From contig NC_081339.1 of NCBI RefSeq assembly GCF_022539665.2, forward strand, positions 3,838,517-3,902,516: DNA of 64,000 nucleotides, given 5' to 3'. Positions 11,901 through 24,700 of the stretch are shown here, one piece after another. This stretch comes from Daphnia carinata (Eukaryota > Arthropoda > Branchiopoda > Diplostraca > Daphniidae). The stretch's first letter is position 1; every line of letters begins with the position of its first letter. The position numbers were made by a program, and so were the translations under genes. The notes below the pieces were generated by a model. It was given only the letters and a program-made list of their open reading frames with translations, had not been told where the DNA came from and did no database searches.

Positions 11901-13708
11901 AATGGTTCTATTGTTAAAAAAAAAAATTACAGCGAACAAAGCGAGGCGGCGCAAGAAACTTCCACTCGAAGGGCCAGACCCAATTCCCCGCAATACTCGA
12001 CTTTGCAAAGGAGACGGCCAGGCAATCAGACCATAAAGTACGTAAAAAAAAAAAAAAAAAAAAGAGCCATAAAAAACAGGGGAGGGCCTTTTACGGGTCG
12101 TACTAACTAGGGAATAAAATAAAATGATGTGCGTGTCTTACCTTTATAGGATTGAAGAGGTAAAAGAAGTGGAAACGACGACCGAACGTGCCCGTCCGAC
12201 TATCCTCATCCGCACTGAAGAGGCGCCACCGACAGCTCAGCCGCAAGGTAAAGAAACACATTTGGAATGTCCTCATTAAACGAAACGAATGTTTTCCAAA
12301 AAAAAAAAAAAAAAAAAAAAAATGAGTTTCGAATTTGAAAAACGATTGTGTTTGTGACATTGTGACTACGTACCACTTGACGCAGTGTGGCGACGACCGA
12401 CGTACAGGACGACCGTGTCCGATTCGGCCCATCCCGACCACTTGTCAATGACGGACAATGACGTGATGCAAGTGGCCATGTCGGGCCATTTGCTGGTCGG
12501 CTCGAAATTGACCGACGACGTGAACGACATTCCCAACCGACGATTCACGTCCACTGTAGAGGAAGAAACATCCGTTGACGATGCATCTGCCGACTATCCA
12601 TCATCGGACGGTAGTCACAACAGCCCGTTCTACGACTACCCGGCCGCTGAGGAAGAACAGACGTTCGTGCCGGACGTGGCTGTTGTCGAGCCGGACATTG
12701 TTCCCGCGGCTGGACGCAGCGGCGATCCCACCACTTCGCTGGAACAGTATTTCGATCAGCAGTTCCACAGTTTTCAAATGACACGACTGCCGGCAGTCGA
12801 CTGGTCCCTACGATCAGACGGTCACGACCAAACTCACGTGGTGAGCCCTAAACGACTTCCGACCGCACGACTCTAACAATTGAAATCATTTGCTTATTAT
12901 TTTGATCAATTAAAAAAAAAAAAAAATTCAATTATGATATACCTGAAAAATAGGGACGAGTAGCAGCACCACGGCGTCCAGCATCTTCGACGATCCAGCG
13001 GACGCGGATCCTGCGGACATCTTTGCCTACGACGAAGAATTAGCATTCGATTACGTTGATACAGAATCTCCTTTCGCTTTATCCGACGCAACGACCACTA
13101 CCACTACTACAACAACAACAACAACTACAACGACAACAACAACAGAGAGACCCACAACAACAACCCAACGGAAAGTCGTTTCACGACGAAGGCCGCTCAA
13201 TTCCAGGGGGCAATCAACAACCGTCAGGACACCAGTGACGACGACCAGGACTCCGGTGATTGTTACGACCACGCCCATACCACGTGCTCCCATCGTCATC
13301 GCCATTCCAGCACCCATCAGCCGGCCCGTCGGTGACGACTTTTCCAGACGTCCAGCGTCTACCGTATCGCCCCGACCGGCTGGACTTTCGAATGTTAGCA
13401 GACCGGCCGTCAATCAAGATGATATTACAGGTGATGCCGAAGTGTTCCAGCAAGGCGTTCCCGTAGGTCAGAGCGTCAATGGCAATGTGGTAGAGATCGA
13501 CGAAGATGGACGCGTCTTTTGTTACGACATTGGCAATTTCGCCTATCCGGAAGATTGCGCCAAATTCGTTCACTGCGCCCGAGGTCCCGGACGAGGTGAA
13601 ACGGAACCAATTAGCGGTTGGGTGCACACCTGTCCGCCACGTCTTTCTTTCGATCCGGTTGGAGCTATTTGTAACTGGGGCTCTCCTGTGCGTTGTCGAC
13701 AAATTTAA
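8954..13708 (+). CDS. Cht6: Group VI chitinase (GH18 plus two CBM14 domains)
   Basis: Fourteen exons: 8954-8999, 9067-9303, 9377-9636, 9746-9864, 9950-10082, 10148-10459, 10524-10726, 10808-11082, 11190-11504, 11621-11759, 11933-12037, 12150-12247, 12386-12840, 12954-13708; about 1,150 aa. A short signal peptide is followed by a complete GH18 domain with the catalytic motif FDGLDLDWEYP near residue 152, where the final Glu is the acid catalyst, so hydrolysis of chitin is expected. Further GH18 landmarks are LLAIGGWNEGS, MAVPAG, ILSYDYHS and GGIMFWSIDNDDF. A CBM14 chitin-binding domain (exons 8-9) leads into a long S/T/P-rich, probably O-glycosylated tail and a second cysteine domain at the C-terminus. 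This architecture fits Cht6, a secreted enzyme of cuticle turnover. Exons 1-13 are in phase, but 13 to 14 is off by one base, so that junction is uncertain. An AATAAA lies at 14207. Confidence 0.93.
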
Positions 13709-13822
13709 AGATTTTATTTTATTTTTTATTTTTTATTTTTTATTTTTTTTTACATTTAAGAATTAAAGAAAAAGAAAAAAACCAATCCCTACTCATCCAG
13801 CCACATTTCTTTAAGTTCTGGC

Positions 13823-13854
<32 letters not shown>

Positions 13855-16800
13855 ATCTCCACACCTTTTGTGTCGTATATGCCACTGTCATTTGTGTAAA
13901 TATCAAAAATATTCCCCTTCCTAATTTTGAATTTTTTTTTATTTACCCACTCAACCAGACACCGATTTCAAGGTCGATACTGAAAAAAAAAAAAAGAAAT
14001 CAGTCCACCCCCTTTTTTTTTTTTTTTTTTTAAGATTTGTTGCCCGTCCCTCCATCGCTTCCCCCTTTCTTCATTTTAAGAACAACAATCCGGTTTTATT
14101 TCCACTGAATCCGGAATACGATTTAAAAAAAACAAAACAAAAACTCTTTGATACTGTAAATATATACACACGCACACACACCACACATGGCCAATGAAAA
14201 GCATCAAATAAAAAAAAAAAAATCATTAAAAAATCTTTCCACCATTTTTTTTTTTTATGTTTCGAACGGACCAGACGGAGTCAAGGTGAAACCGGTTGGC
14301 AAGTCTCTTTTGTACCCAATTTTTTTGTTCTATACCACAAAATAGTGCCTACATCATTCAGTCATCTTTTAATGAATCTTATACAACGAAATTTCAATTG
14401 ATCCTCGAGGAAAGGGAGGCAAACAAAACAAGAATAACCTGAAGTTTTTTTTGCTTTTTAAAAAAAAAAAAAAAAAAAGAAATTGTGTCGAGAGCTGCGG
14501 TTTTGAACGCGTTCACCGAGTTCAAAAGGAAGAAAAAAAAAAAAAAAAAAAGACTAAACATAAAATCGCGTGTTTATACGATGGAGAAGCTCCCGTCACG
14601 CCGACCCTGATGAAACGGGAGGGAAATGAAAAAGAAGAAAAAAAAAAAAAAAAAAAAAAAAACATTTTTTTGCCACGTCACGAAAAGCGTTCGCATTGTT
14701 TGATTGTTTATCCTTTAGATTCGAGAGAGGTGCTAGAGTTCTATGTAACGCGTGTGTGTATATGCTGCAAAGTCTGTGCGGCCCTATTTTTAGTTGGAAT
14801 TGCTTGTGTTCCCCCCTTTCGTAGAATTTCGCGCATTTTCGCCAACCAGTCACGAGTTTGCGCATCGTTAACAATGTTTATGTAAATCAAGAAAAAAGAG
14901 CTAGCGTGCGGAAATCGGATTTTTTTGGTTTTTTTTTTGGTTTTTTCATGTTGCGCGCGATGTATTTCAAGGTGAATCACCTCGTCTCGCTAGACAAATA
15001 CAAACGGGCCAAAGGTATCTCACTCAATTCAAAAACATCGATAAGAAATCCTATTAATAATCGATCGATATTGACAGTTGGTGTCAGCTGCGGGTAGCGT
15101 GAAAGATAAACAAAGAAGAAGTGTCTGTGCATTAACAAATATAACTCCCCTCTCCCTCCCCCCCCCCCCCCCCCAAAAAAAAGAAATCTATAACAAAAGC
15201 GACGTTTCATAAATAAATTTGCTGTTTCATCTTACGGATTTTCTTTACAAAAAAAAAATAAAATAAAATAAAATCATTAAAAAAAAAGCCGCAGGCTCAA
15301 AGTTTTTCTTTTTAAAATGTATTTATTTATTTTACCTAGCAGCGGAGGCTTCCAAACCCGCCTAGCCCATTTAGGACTACAAAGGTTCTCTGGACCACGA
15401 GACTCTCTATAGAAGCCCCCTGTACTCACCTACTGCTCATGCGCGCCGGAGCAGTGCCCACACACACACAGACACACACAGACACACACACACACCGGGA
15501 GTGGTATAGTGTCCAAGCATATATATATATTCCGTTAGTACCGACAATGTTTCTCTCAGTGCATTTACTCGTTGGAAACAGCTTGCCGTGTCGTCGAGAG
15601 AGCTTATCTCTCTCGCAATCACACACATGATCTCGTTTGTGTTGCGGTTAAACATACATCCGCGTAAGTGCGGCCCTTAAAAAAGCCACAAAACAACGAC
15701 ACCATTCGTTGTACCCTGATCAGAAAAACAACAACACAATAATCATAATAAAAAGTCGTTATTTATCTAAGTGACTTTTGTTTTGTTTTCTTTTTTGTGT
15801 TCCAGTGTAACGCCGCGACGCGGATGTGTTGGTTAGGCAAAAAAACAGTTTCTCATCGAAAAGGGATATACTTTGTGAAAACTGCCGGTTCTGCTAATCT
15901 TTTTCGCGTCGTCAAAAAGGTATGATTACTCCTTTCTGTGCTCTTCTCAGTTAACGTGTTTCAATCGACAAATGTACGTGTGTGTGTGTGTGTGTAACGC
16001 AGTAAGTCATTTTCCTGTTTATGACAGTCACACGTCCAATAAAGACGTGTCTAATCAAACTAGGCGTTCGAACGCCATTGTGTTTATCAAGTTGGCTGGC
16101 TTTGCTCCGCGTGAGACCTCTCTTATCTATTCGTCCCCAACGATGTTTCTCATCGTGTTTCGGGTCACATTGGACCTTCGTTTTCTTTACAACATGGGCA
16201 CAAAAAAAAAAGGAAACACAATTTTCGATTAGACAAAAATTGCACGCGTATTTTAATAACATAAATAGCCAAACGTCCGTCAGCAAAGAAACAAGGCGAC
16301 GTGTCAATCTGGGGAGGCGGGGGGAGGGCGTTGTTTTTTTTTTTTTTCTTTTTTCTCTTTTTCAAGGGCAATGAGATTGGAAATTCTTGACATTATTGAT
16401 GCCATTCTCTCCCGGAAAGCGTTTCATCGTCGTCGTTGGGACTCTTTTTTTTTTTTTGTTTTTTTTTGTTTTCTTTTCTATATTTATACAGCAAGATGTG
16501 GTATGGGCCACACGCGAGTCTATATAACACTACTGTAAGACTCTAAAGTCCTTGAATGCGACCTGTCGTACCGCGTCCTTTGTTGTCCTGAAAAAAAAAA
16601 CCTCTTTTTTTTTTTTCGTGATACAGTTACGTCATAGATAGGCATTTTAAAGATAATAAATCTAAATATAAGCATACCCCTATTGCAAGTCTAATCTATT
16701 CGGGGATTATAATGCAATATAAGGTTGACGTAATCGTGAATTTAGCGGCGGTCCTTCACGATGCCACACACACACACAGACACATTTGTCGACGATGAGT

Positions 16801-18416
16801 GTTACGTTATGATAACCACAAGGCCGTGACTGGTAAACAATCGCAGACAGTTTTTCATGCGGAACCGGACGCTAACGAATGGAGAAAAAACTTGTCCAGA
16901 AAAACATAGAAAACACTGTAGATGGCGAAATATGTCAAGAAGTTCTGGAAAACAGAAACAAAAGAAGGGAAAACAGATGGGACAAACAAAAATTCCGTTT
17001 CGTGAGTGACATTGCTCGCACAGCAGTCGGACTGTGTTATTATGCCAGCCACCCTTGACCCCATTTATGGACGGACGCCAGCTGGAAAAGAGCGCAACCT
17101 GGAAATTTCGTTTTTTTTTTCTTTTTTCTCGGGCTCAGGAAAAAAGAAACAACCTCTGGCTGGAACGGCCAATTTTGTCAATCAACAAAAATTGTTTATT
17201 TTTTTTTCTTTTTCTTTATTTAATGAGAAGATCAAACTCTCGCAGCCTTGGCTCTCTTATAAACGTCGGAAATTGGATCGAAGGTCGAAAACGGTTCATT
17301 AATTCGACAGGCATGCCGGGGCTCACCGATCTAAACTAGTCCAGTCACGTTTTCAAGATGTAAAGCCTCTTATTTATCCCGAACCTTGTGACCGAACATG
17401 GGTGGGGGGGTTAAATGGACACGTAATTTTCGAAAAGAAAAAAGAAAAGAAAAAGGCCCCAAGAATCCCAGACAAATTGAAGTTCCCTTTTCCGGAAACG
17501 CGGCCAGTGCCTTTTCGAAACACTGCAGAGGAATATGGAACCCATCTGAGCAGCTGATTTATATTTAGTCATAAGTTTCTAACTGCGGACTGTTTAGTAT
17601 ACGAATGGGGAAAAAAAAAAATAAAAAAAAATAAAAATACTGGATGCGTTTCCGATCGGCAACAGCGCCGGAATAGGTGCGACGGGGATTTGTATACGCA
17701 ATATAAGAAGGGAACAAAAAAAAAAAAACCCATAAGGTTTTTACGATGCAACGCCTTCTGCCCGTTAAAATCTATGCCTTCGGAATCCTGTTTGGGTACA
17801 ATCGCAAGGGCTAAAAAGTAATATTGCATTTCCGGCCGAGTATTGGTTCATATTGGTTGTGTTCTTCGCAATGAACAAGTGTCGACAATCGTTGTACCCA
17901 AAAAACCCAATGGTATAGTTAATCGACCACATGTTTTGCCGATGGTTGTGTAACGAAGAGGAAGAAGCCCATTTGCCATCTAATAACAAATCGTTAACGG
18001 ACGGGAAAACGAACAGACAGCCGGCTAAGTGTGACAAAAGGTTGTCCCTTGAACGCTAGACCATTTCGGCTTCTATACTTTTTTTTCTTTTTTAGTGCCG
18101 AAAAAACCCCTATAGACTTGCACAGATGTAGGCCGTCGGCCAAACATCTGGCACAGTATCGATTTTGCTCGCCAACTTGCCATACATGGGCGTGTGTCTA
18201 TTTGATGTCGTTTCAGAACCAATAAGAATCGAATAAAAAAAAGGAGGACCATTTTCAAAATTGAAATCGATGCCTGGCACAACGGTTCGTTTTTTTTTAA
18301 ACATGCAACGTTGCTATTGCATAACCAATTCAATTTCGGCATTCAAACATGAATTATGGAAAATCGTCAAAAAATAATATATTTCATTCAATTTCTGCTT
18401 TTTTTTTTCCCCTAGG
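13709..18416. other. Noncoding stretch between chitinase and LRR gene
   Basis: It starts with the chitinase 3' UTR (AATAAA at 14207-14212) and is then dominated by homopolymers and CA repeats (15460-15496 and 16750-16780). No open frame looks like a protein. A C run occurs at about 15160-15174. The acceptor CCCCCTAG at 18409-18416 marks the last 5' UTR intron of the LRR gene. Confidence 0.55.
15806..15919 (+). other. Candidate noncoding exon
   Basis: A pyrimidine tract ending GTGTTCCAG precedes 15806, and AAAAAG followed by GTATGA follows 15919, so this 114-bp piece is bounded by a good acceptor and a reasonable donor. It could be a 5' UTR exon of the LRR gene whose coding exon begins after the acceptor at 18416. 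It contains an ATG, but the frame from it does not continue into the LRR reading frame. Weakly supported. Confidence 0.22.
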
Positions 18417-18446
18417 AGGAAAGAAATACCGTTAGTCGCAGAGAGC

Positions 18447-20649
18447 ATGGCGAGGACGGATGGCGAGTTCTTTACCATCGTGTGGCTCGTGCTCGTGTTA
18501 GTAAGCGGAACGTGCCAGGGCGAATGGCGGATGTATCCAGACCTATCTACTACGACTTCAGTCAGCCATTCCGCTTTCATCAATGCCAACGGCATTAACA
18601 ATCCTAGCGGTAGTGACAGCTGGAATAAAGCTGTGAGACCTTCCAAACTCGATCAGCAGCGAGCCTGCCCGTGCTGTAGAGATGAATGCGATTTTCAGAC
18701 GGGCAACTTGACCTGCCACCAAGTGTTCAATTTCACAAGCGATTATCTGGACGAATGTTCTGCGTATATTGTGAGCCTCAATATCGTGGAGGGCCAATTT
18801 AAAACGGTGAATCAATCGGGACTCCTTCACGGCAAATATCCAAAGCTGCGAAGGCTATCCATTCGCAACAGTCATTTAGAACAGGCGGAATTATGGCCAG
18901 TTCCGCAGCAATTGATCGAATTGGACTTGTCCAACAATTCGCGTCTCCAGTTTATCAACTGGATCGTCTTCAAGCAGGCTATCAACCTGGAAATGTTGAT
19001 TCTGGCCAACAATAAACTGGACCGCATCCCTGACATGATATCAATGATGAACGAGACAAGTCGCTTGTCTACCCTCGAACTTTCAGGTCAGTTTGGCATC
19101 ATCGCAAAAGCTAGAGAACAAGGAGATCGATACGATCATTAACGTTCAATTGGCCGAGTCTCTTGGGCTACGCGTAACCGATCGATACATAAAAAAAGAA
19201 TAATAGATCTACTTTTCTAATAATATTGAACGTCGCCAGGTAACGAATGGAACTGCCAGGGCAATTTCCAGTGGGTGCTGACCTTGCACGAACGGGGCAT
19301 TCTACTCAACGGCGATAACTTGAAATGTCGTGACGCTAAGCATAATGAATCTTGGATCGACTTAAGCTACTCAATCATCAAAAGGGAAAATAACAAAAAG
19401 GTATTGAAAAAAAAAAAAAAAAAAAAAAAAGGCCGTCATCCAGGCCGTCACCAACTGACGTCTGTCTTGCATAACTGGGCAAGACGGATCACGGTTGAGT
19501 GTTAGCCAACATAAAAATTGTTTTCTTTTTTTTTTTTGTCCATCCCCCCTCCCACCTTCTGAATTTGAAAACGTAAAACATTGTTGAAACGATATACGCA
19601 GACTGTGGACGCAGAATGTCGTAGCCGGACGTCGGGTTGTTATTGCGAATTCGACAGCGCGGGCATAGCGGGCAGAGGATCTTACACGGTGCAGGTCGAT
19701 TGTTCAAACAGACAGATGACGTCACTACCTGCCGAGCTCCCGAATTTTACCAACGAGCTCGACGTCAGCGGCAACGACGTACGAATTTGAATCGCGTCGG
19801 GGGAAGGGAATAAAAAAAAACTCATTTAATTGAATTGTTTTTTTACTAAGGCAGTTGACGAGTTTAGATCAGGTGATGAAATATCGCAATTCGCCGCTCA
19901 AGGTTCTCATCGCTGATTCGAATCGAATCGAATCCATTCGCAATTTATCCGGATCGGATTTCATACGCAATTTCAGCCGATTCAGTTTGAGACACAACTC
20001 CATCAAACCCAGCGAGGTATACGTTAATATTAAAAACTTGTTTTTTTTTTTTTTACGACGGTTTAAAAGCCCAACTCTCTTCCCTTTCAGCTTCCGCTGG
20101 ATGACATAGTACAAGTTGAATTCGAGTTCCAGGTCAAATACATTTATCTTTACAACAACTCGTGGGAATGCGATTGCAACACGGCCACAAAAGTTCGGGT
20201 CAGTTTCAAAACATCTACGCAATTTCTATTTTGGCCGTCTAAATCCTTTTTTAATTCGGTGTGTTATAAAAAATGAAGGACTGGCTATGGAAATACCACC
20301 ACGTCGTCAACGATTCGTCCCACATACTTTGTTCGCGAGATGGTAAAAAGGTAAGCCTCGCAATTTAAACAAAATCTAATCAGAAAAACAATCACAAAAA
20401 AACGTATTTTCGGATAACGTGCAGATCCCAGTGTTACACTTGTTGCCTAATCAAGTGTGTGACGACCCGAACTACCTGAGAAACGCCACGTCGGATGCCG
20501 AACTGAAAGAACAGAACATATCGATACTACATTCAATCATTTACGTGGAAGTCGCAGCCATTGCTGTTCTCGGACTCAAATTGGCCTACGATTCTTGGCA
20601 CTATTTCCGTCACGGACAGCTGCCTTGGATTGCCACCAAACTGTTGTGA
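18447..20649 (+). CDS. LRR membrane protein, singed wings 2-like
   Basis: Seven exons: 18447-19086, 19240-19400, 19602-19778, 19855-20016, 20091-20198, 20279-20350, 20425-20649. All phases agree and give about 514 aa. A signal peptide (residues 1-26, VWLVLVLVSGTCQG) is followed by a Cys-rich cap (ACPCCRDECDFQ). Leucine-rich repeats come next (LRRLSIRNSHLEQ, LIELDLSNNSRLQ, LEMLILANNKLDRIP), then a CxCEF/CSNRQM second cap with more LRRs and a closing WECDC motif. A membrane segment (YVEVAAIAVLGLKLAY) and a very short cytoplasmic tail ending PWIATKLL complete it. No TIR domain follows, so it is not a Toll receptor. The overall plan and tail resemble insect singed wings 2, a cell-surface LRR protein; this is recalled similarity, not an alignment. 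The start is the first ATG after the acceptor at 18416. Confidence 0.8.
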
Positions 20650-21252
20650 CATTGAAAAAAAAACAAAAAAAACAAAAAAAAAAACAAAAAAAAAACAAAT
20701 GAAACTAGAGAGAAAAGAAACCAATGCTCAGATTGATGATGGTATTTTCAAATGTGTTTCAGACATTCTTCACGACGTCTAGTCGCACTGTCGTTTTCAT
20801 TTGCGGTCGTTAAATGTTTACGTAAAAAAAAAAAAAGAAAAAAAAGAGATATAAAAAAAAGTGAGTGTACCCGCATATGTGCCAATTTTGATCAACGCAT
20901 CGTCGTTTACAAAAAGTTATGAACGTTTTTTTTCGATCTCTCGCTGAATTTTGGACGATGCGTTTCGTGTGTGATATAATCGATTTTTTTTTTGTTGTGT
21001 TCCCCACCGTTTTGTTTGTTTCGTTTTGTTTTGTTTTTTTTTTTCGAAAAAAAACATACTTGTAAATAGCCACAAATGATGTCGGTCGCCAAAATATACG
21101 TTTCCAAGTTCTATTTTTATGGCGATAGGATTATTGGATCAATTCCAATTGGTTCTTTTGATAATTTCAAAAACGGTCCTTACAGAAACGGCTGCACCAC
21201 CAAGCGGAGTAACTATACACTATGTACGAGAAAGGACATTTCTACGCGTTGG

Positions 21253-21318
21253 GTTGGTCTTGTGGTTATCGCTTTCGCCTGCCACCGTGAAAGTCGTGCG
21301 TTCGGGCCCCCGACTAAA
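21253..21318 (+). mobile_element. tRNA-derived SINE-like core, copy 1
   Basis: The segment has a tRNA layout. GTTGGTC (21253-21259) can pair, with wobble, with GACTAAA (21312-21318) as an acceptor stem. TGTGGTTATCGC resembles a polymerase III A box. TTCGC CTGCCACC GTGAA resembles an anticodon arm of Gly/Val type. GTTCGGGCCCC occupies the B-box position. The T stem no longer pairs well, so it is not a working tRNA. A non-tRNA tail follows (CTGATGTGATGATC), as expected of a tRNA-derived SINE. It could also be a tRNA pseudogene inside a satellite. Confidence 0.55.
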
Positions 21319-21668
21319 CAAGTCTTTCTGATGTGATGATCGTTCAGTTCTGCTTCCGAGTGTAAGTGACGATAGCAACTTACCAAACCTTCTGATCACG
21401 AAAGACATTTAATGAAAAATTTAAAAAAAAAAAAAGCATTTTTCACGTGCGTTGCTTTCCGCTTTGGTTACGAGTTGTTATACACACTCCCGCGAACCAT
21501 AGAGCTACTGCCACTACAGGCCTAACGCTGAAACAAATCCCCCAACGATTTTTATGGCAATAGGATTCACGGACCAAAACATAAACAAAACATCAATCCT
21601 ATAGAAACGGCTGCTCACTCAAACGGAGTAACTATAACCTAAGTACGAGAAAGGATATGCTTACGAGT

Positions 21669-21738
21669 TGGGATGGCCATCTGGTTATCGCGTTCGATTG
21701 CGACCACAAAAGTCGTACGTTCGGACCCCCCGACTAAA
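21669..21738 (+). mobile_element. tRNA-derived SINE-like core, copy 2
   Basis: This is homologous to the core at 21253-21318. CTGGTTATCGCGTTCG stands at the A-box/anticodon-arm side and GTTCGGACCCCCCGACTAAA at the B-box/acceptor side. It is more degraded in the anticodon arm than copy 1. The same downstream tail is present. Confidence 0.5.
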
Positions 21739-24700
21739 TTAGTCTTTCAGATGTGATGATCTTTCAGTTCTGCTTCCGAGTGCAAGTGACGATGGCAAAT
21801 TACCAAACCTTCTGATCACGAAAGACTTTTTAATTGAATAAAAAATTTCGCTTTGATTACAAGTTGTACACACACTGCCGAGAGGCATAGAGCAACAAGC
21901 CTAACGCTAAAACTAGTGACGCAACGAGGTTCATTTTGAAAAAAAAAAAAAACTATTTACAAGTGAAATTTGCATAGGGATATTTGATATGTTTATCGAC
22001 TTACCGTTACGCGGTGGACATATTCCGATTACTGAAGGGCCGGGAACACCGAGCTGAACACCGGGACGAAATAATCACGTTGATAGTTGATGAGTAGCAC
22101 ACGTCCAAGGGTAAAACACGTTTCGCACTAAGTCTTGCGTTATTCACTTGTTTGTTTTGTTTTCTTTCACGATTCCAAAAAAAAAACTTGAGAATTCCAA
22201 GTCACGAGTGTCAGCTTTAACAGTCGAGCAATAGATGGAGCAGTTTTGAATAGCGAAAAAAAAAGCACTGTTGCAAAAATTCATTTCTTTTCTTTCTTTT
22301 ACTGCTTTATCAGAACTGTTAAGCACCTGACGCACCGAATAGAGGAATTTAAGGTGTGCACGAGCGGTAACTCTTTGTGCGCGACTGGGCGAACATTACG
22401 TCACACGTATTGGCCGACCCCAAAAAGAACTCTACTGCCAACGGCAGAAGAATACAAAAGGAGACTGTATATTACGCACTATAGCTTGCAGCTGATTAGC
22501 GAAACAATCCCCCTGGAAACAGCAATGACCTGGCAAAAAAAAAAAAGGGAGCCTTAGAATACAAATTCCTCTGTTTATCTTTCGGCAAAAAAAAAGATAT
22601 AAATAAATTTAAAAGAGAAAGAGTGAAAGCGAAAAAACGTTGTCCCCATTCAACGTTTTTCGGACGCGATTGATGCATTTATGACGAAGGATGTAAGATA
22701 AGACTGTCTCTTCAGTTATCTGCTGGCAAACTTCCAAAATGTTTGCGATCGCACACAAAGGATGAACTAGAACGACATCCAACTTGACAAGTTAAATTAA
22801 TAGGTGGAGTAGAGAGGGTCAACCAAAAAGGGGATGGTAACAGACTCCTTGATAAACGGATCCATCACGCAGGTGCTGCCAGAAAGCAAAACAACACGCC
22901 AAGCCGTGTTGTGGCAGCAAAAACCAACGACGCCCAAACAGAAAAAAAAAAAGATAGGATACCTATGATGAATTGATGTAGTGTTCATTCCCCTACCCAA
23001 AGAACTCCATACCTCGAGAGCAAAATGGGTAGGAATGCTCGAAGAATGGCTCGAGTACAAGCTGCAACACGTAGCTGAACATCCTCGTTCATACATCATT
23101 ATTACGAAAGTGATGATTCTCATTGTGCGGTGGCTTCATTCTTGTTCTAATGTGACCTGGGGGCGAGGCACTGTGGGCGAGACAGAGTTAATAAAATTTT
23201 TAACTTCGTGACTCGTCAACTGGTCACCTGGAACACCTACCCAACTTTCTAAAAGGATAAACCTCTTTTTCCAAATTGTGTGTGTGTGTGGTGTCAAATC
23301 AAACAATGAATAGATTTTCACGCCAATCGGGACATCAAATAGCCTCGCTCGTTTTCGCGATTTCTTCCACGTAGGCGACAAGTGTTTCCATATTAGGAGT
23401 TTTCTTTTTGCTTTAGGCTCCAATTCCTGTCAATTCACGCAAATGAAGATTGAAATTAAGTCATTTTGATGATTTACTTGATATCGGGTTACCTCTTCAT
23501 CTAGATGTTCCATTCCATAGACTAAAACGATTGATACAAAACTCCTTGGAATCGTTCGAAATACAATAGAATCGCGAGAGATAAGATGGATGGTGATCGA
23601 TGGCAAAAAAAGATACACGTGATCCGTGACAGATGACGAATTGTTTGATGCCCCATCTCGTCGGTATCAGTTCCTCGGTATTGATTCCATTCCGGCGCAT
23701 GTACGATATTGACACTTGTCTTTTGTCTGCACCTTTAAAAGGAGTGGCCATTAGTTTTGTATTTTACAAAAACACAACATCGAATTACTTTTGGAAAGAC
23801 GAAGAAAATGGCACGAAGAGATTTTCGAAAGGAAAAATCTTTTTCCTTTTTTTTTTTTTTTTTTTTTTTAAAGGGTTTTCCCAACCTAAACTAAAACAGT
23901 TTTTATTGCACAAGTAATATTTGAATATCGTTGTGGTGGTTTACCTTCGCTTTCATCTGAATGACAAATGGCATCCAAACTCAAAAAATTCCACGATGTT
24001 CACCAAGTAGCATCGAAGTGATTGCAATAGCTGTCGAAAAATTCCGATGACTCGTCACGCAACCGGTTCTTTTTTTACTTACTAAACGAGGGAAGGTGAA
24101 AGTTTCGCTACCTATTTCTTTTTATCTTCTTCAACCGCAAAGTGGCAGAAGGTCGCGTCTTGTTTTTTGTTTTTTTGTTTTTCCCAACAAGACCCAGCTG
24201 TTTTTTCGCCTTTCATTGAAAGGAAACAATTTCATTAAAAACGGCTTTTTTCATTAGAATAGTCAGTTTGTAACTTATCAATATGCTCGTTTCCCGTCCC
24301 ACTCGCTAAGTGCAATATTAGGGTCGAAGAGCGATGACCTAAAAATGTTTGTTGCAAACTTTTGCATATTTCTCCACGTTTAATTTATGCGCAGGAAAAT
24401 GGAAACCCGCGAGCGCGTCACTCTCTTCAATATTATTCCTTTTTTTTTTTTTTTTCACCATTGAAGGAAGCGCAGCTTTCCCGCATGATTGATTAGGTGT
24501 AGATCTATACTGGACAGGCAATTTAATAAAATCGGACCGATATAGCAGCAAAAATTTCGCCTAAAACTTACCAAAGAGTTTTCTCCGCAAACGTTTTCTT
24601 TCTTTTTCTTTTGAAATAGCGTCTCCTTTTTATGGTCCGGCACTGAACACGTCTCTTGTTTATTGTCGTTTGATCCGTGGGTTATGAATTGCCGGTCAAG

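Larger units (their letters stand above)
21113..21928 (+). repeat. Tandem pair of diverged ~400-bp units
   Basis: Two head-to-tail units, about 21113-21547 and 21549-21928, share long blocks in the same order. The blocks are TTTTTATGGC-ATAGGATT, AGAAACGGCTGC, CGGAGTAACTATA, GTACGAGAAAGGA, CAGTTCTGCTTCCGAGTG, ACCAAACCTTCTGATCACG and CATAGAGC. They differ by point changes and short indels. Each unit carries a tRNA-like core, annotated separately. Confidence 0.85.

Noticed and set aside
18447-20649. Toll-like receptor
   Set aside because: It has LRRs and a membrane segment, but no TIR domain follows; the cytoplasmic tail is only about 20 residues.
21249-21320. A functional tRNA gene (Gly- or Val-like)
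   Set aside because: A- and B-box-like motifs are present, but the T stem does not pair and the anticodon loop is eight bases; better explained as a tRNA-derived repeat.
22797-23751. Possible protein-coding gene in the gene-poor interval (pieces on both strands)
   Set aside because: Individual pieces are open, but no consistent exon chain, start codon or recognisable domain could be assembled.
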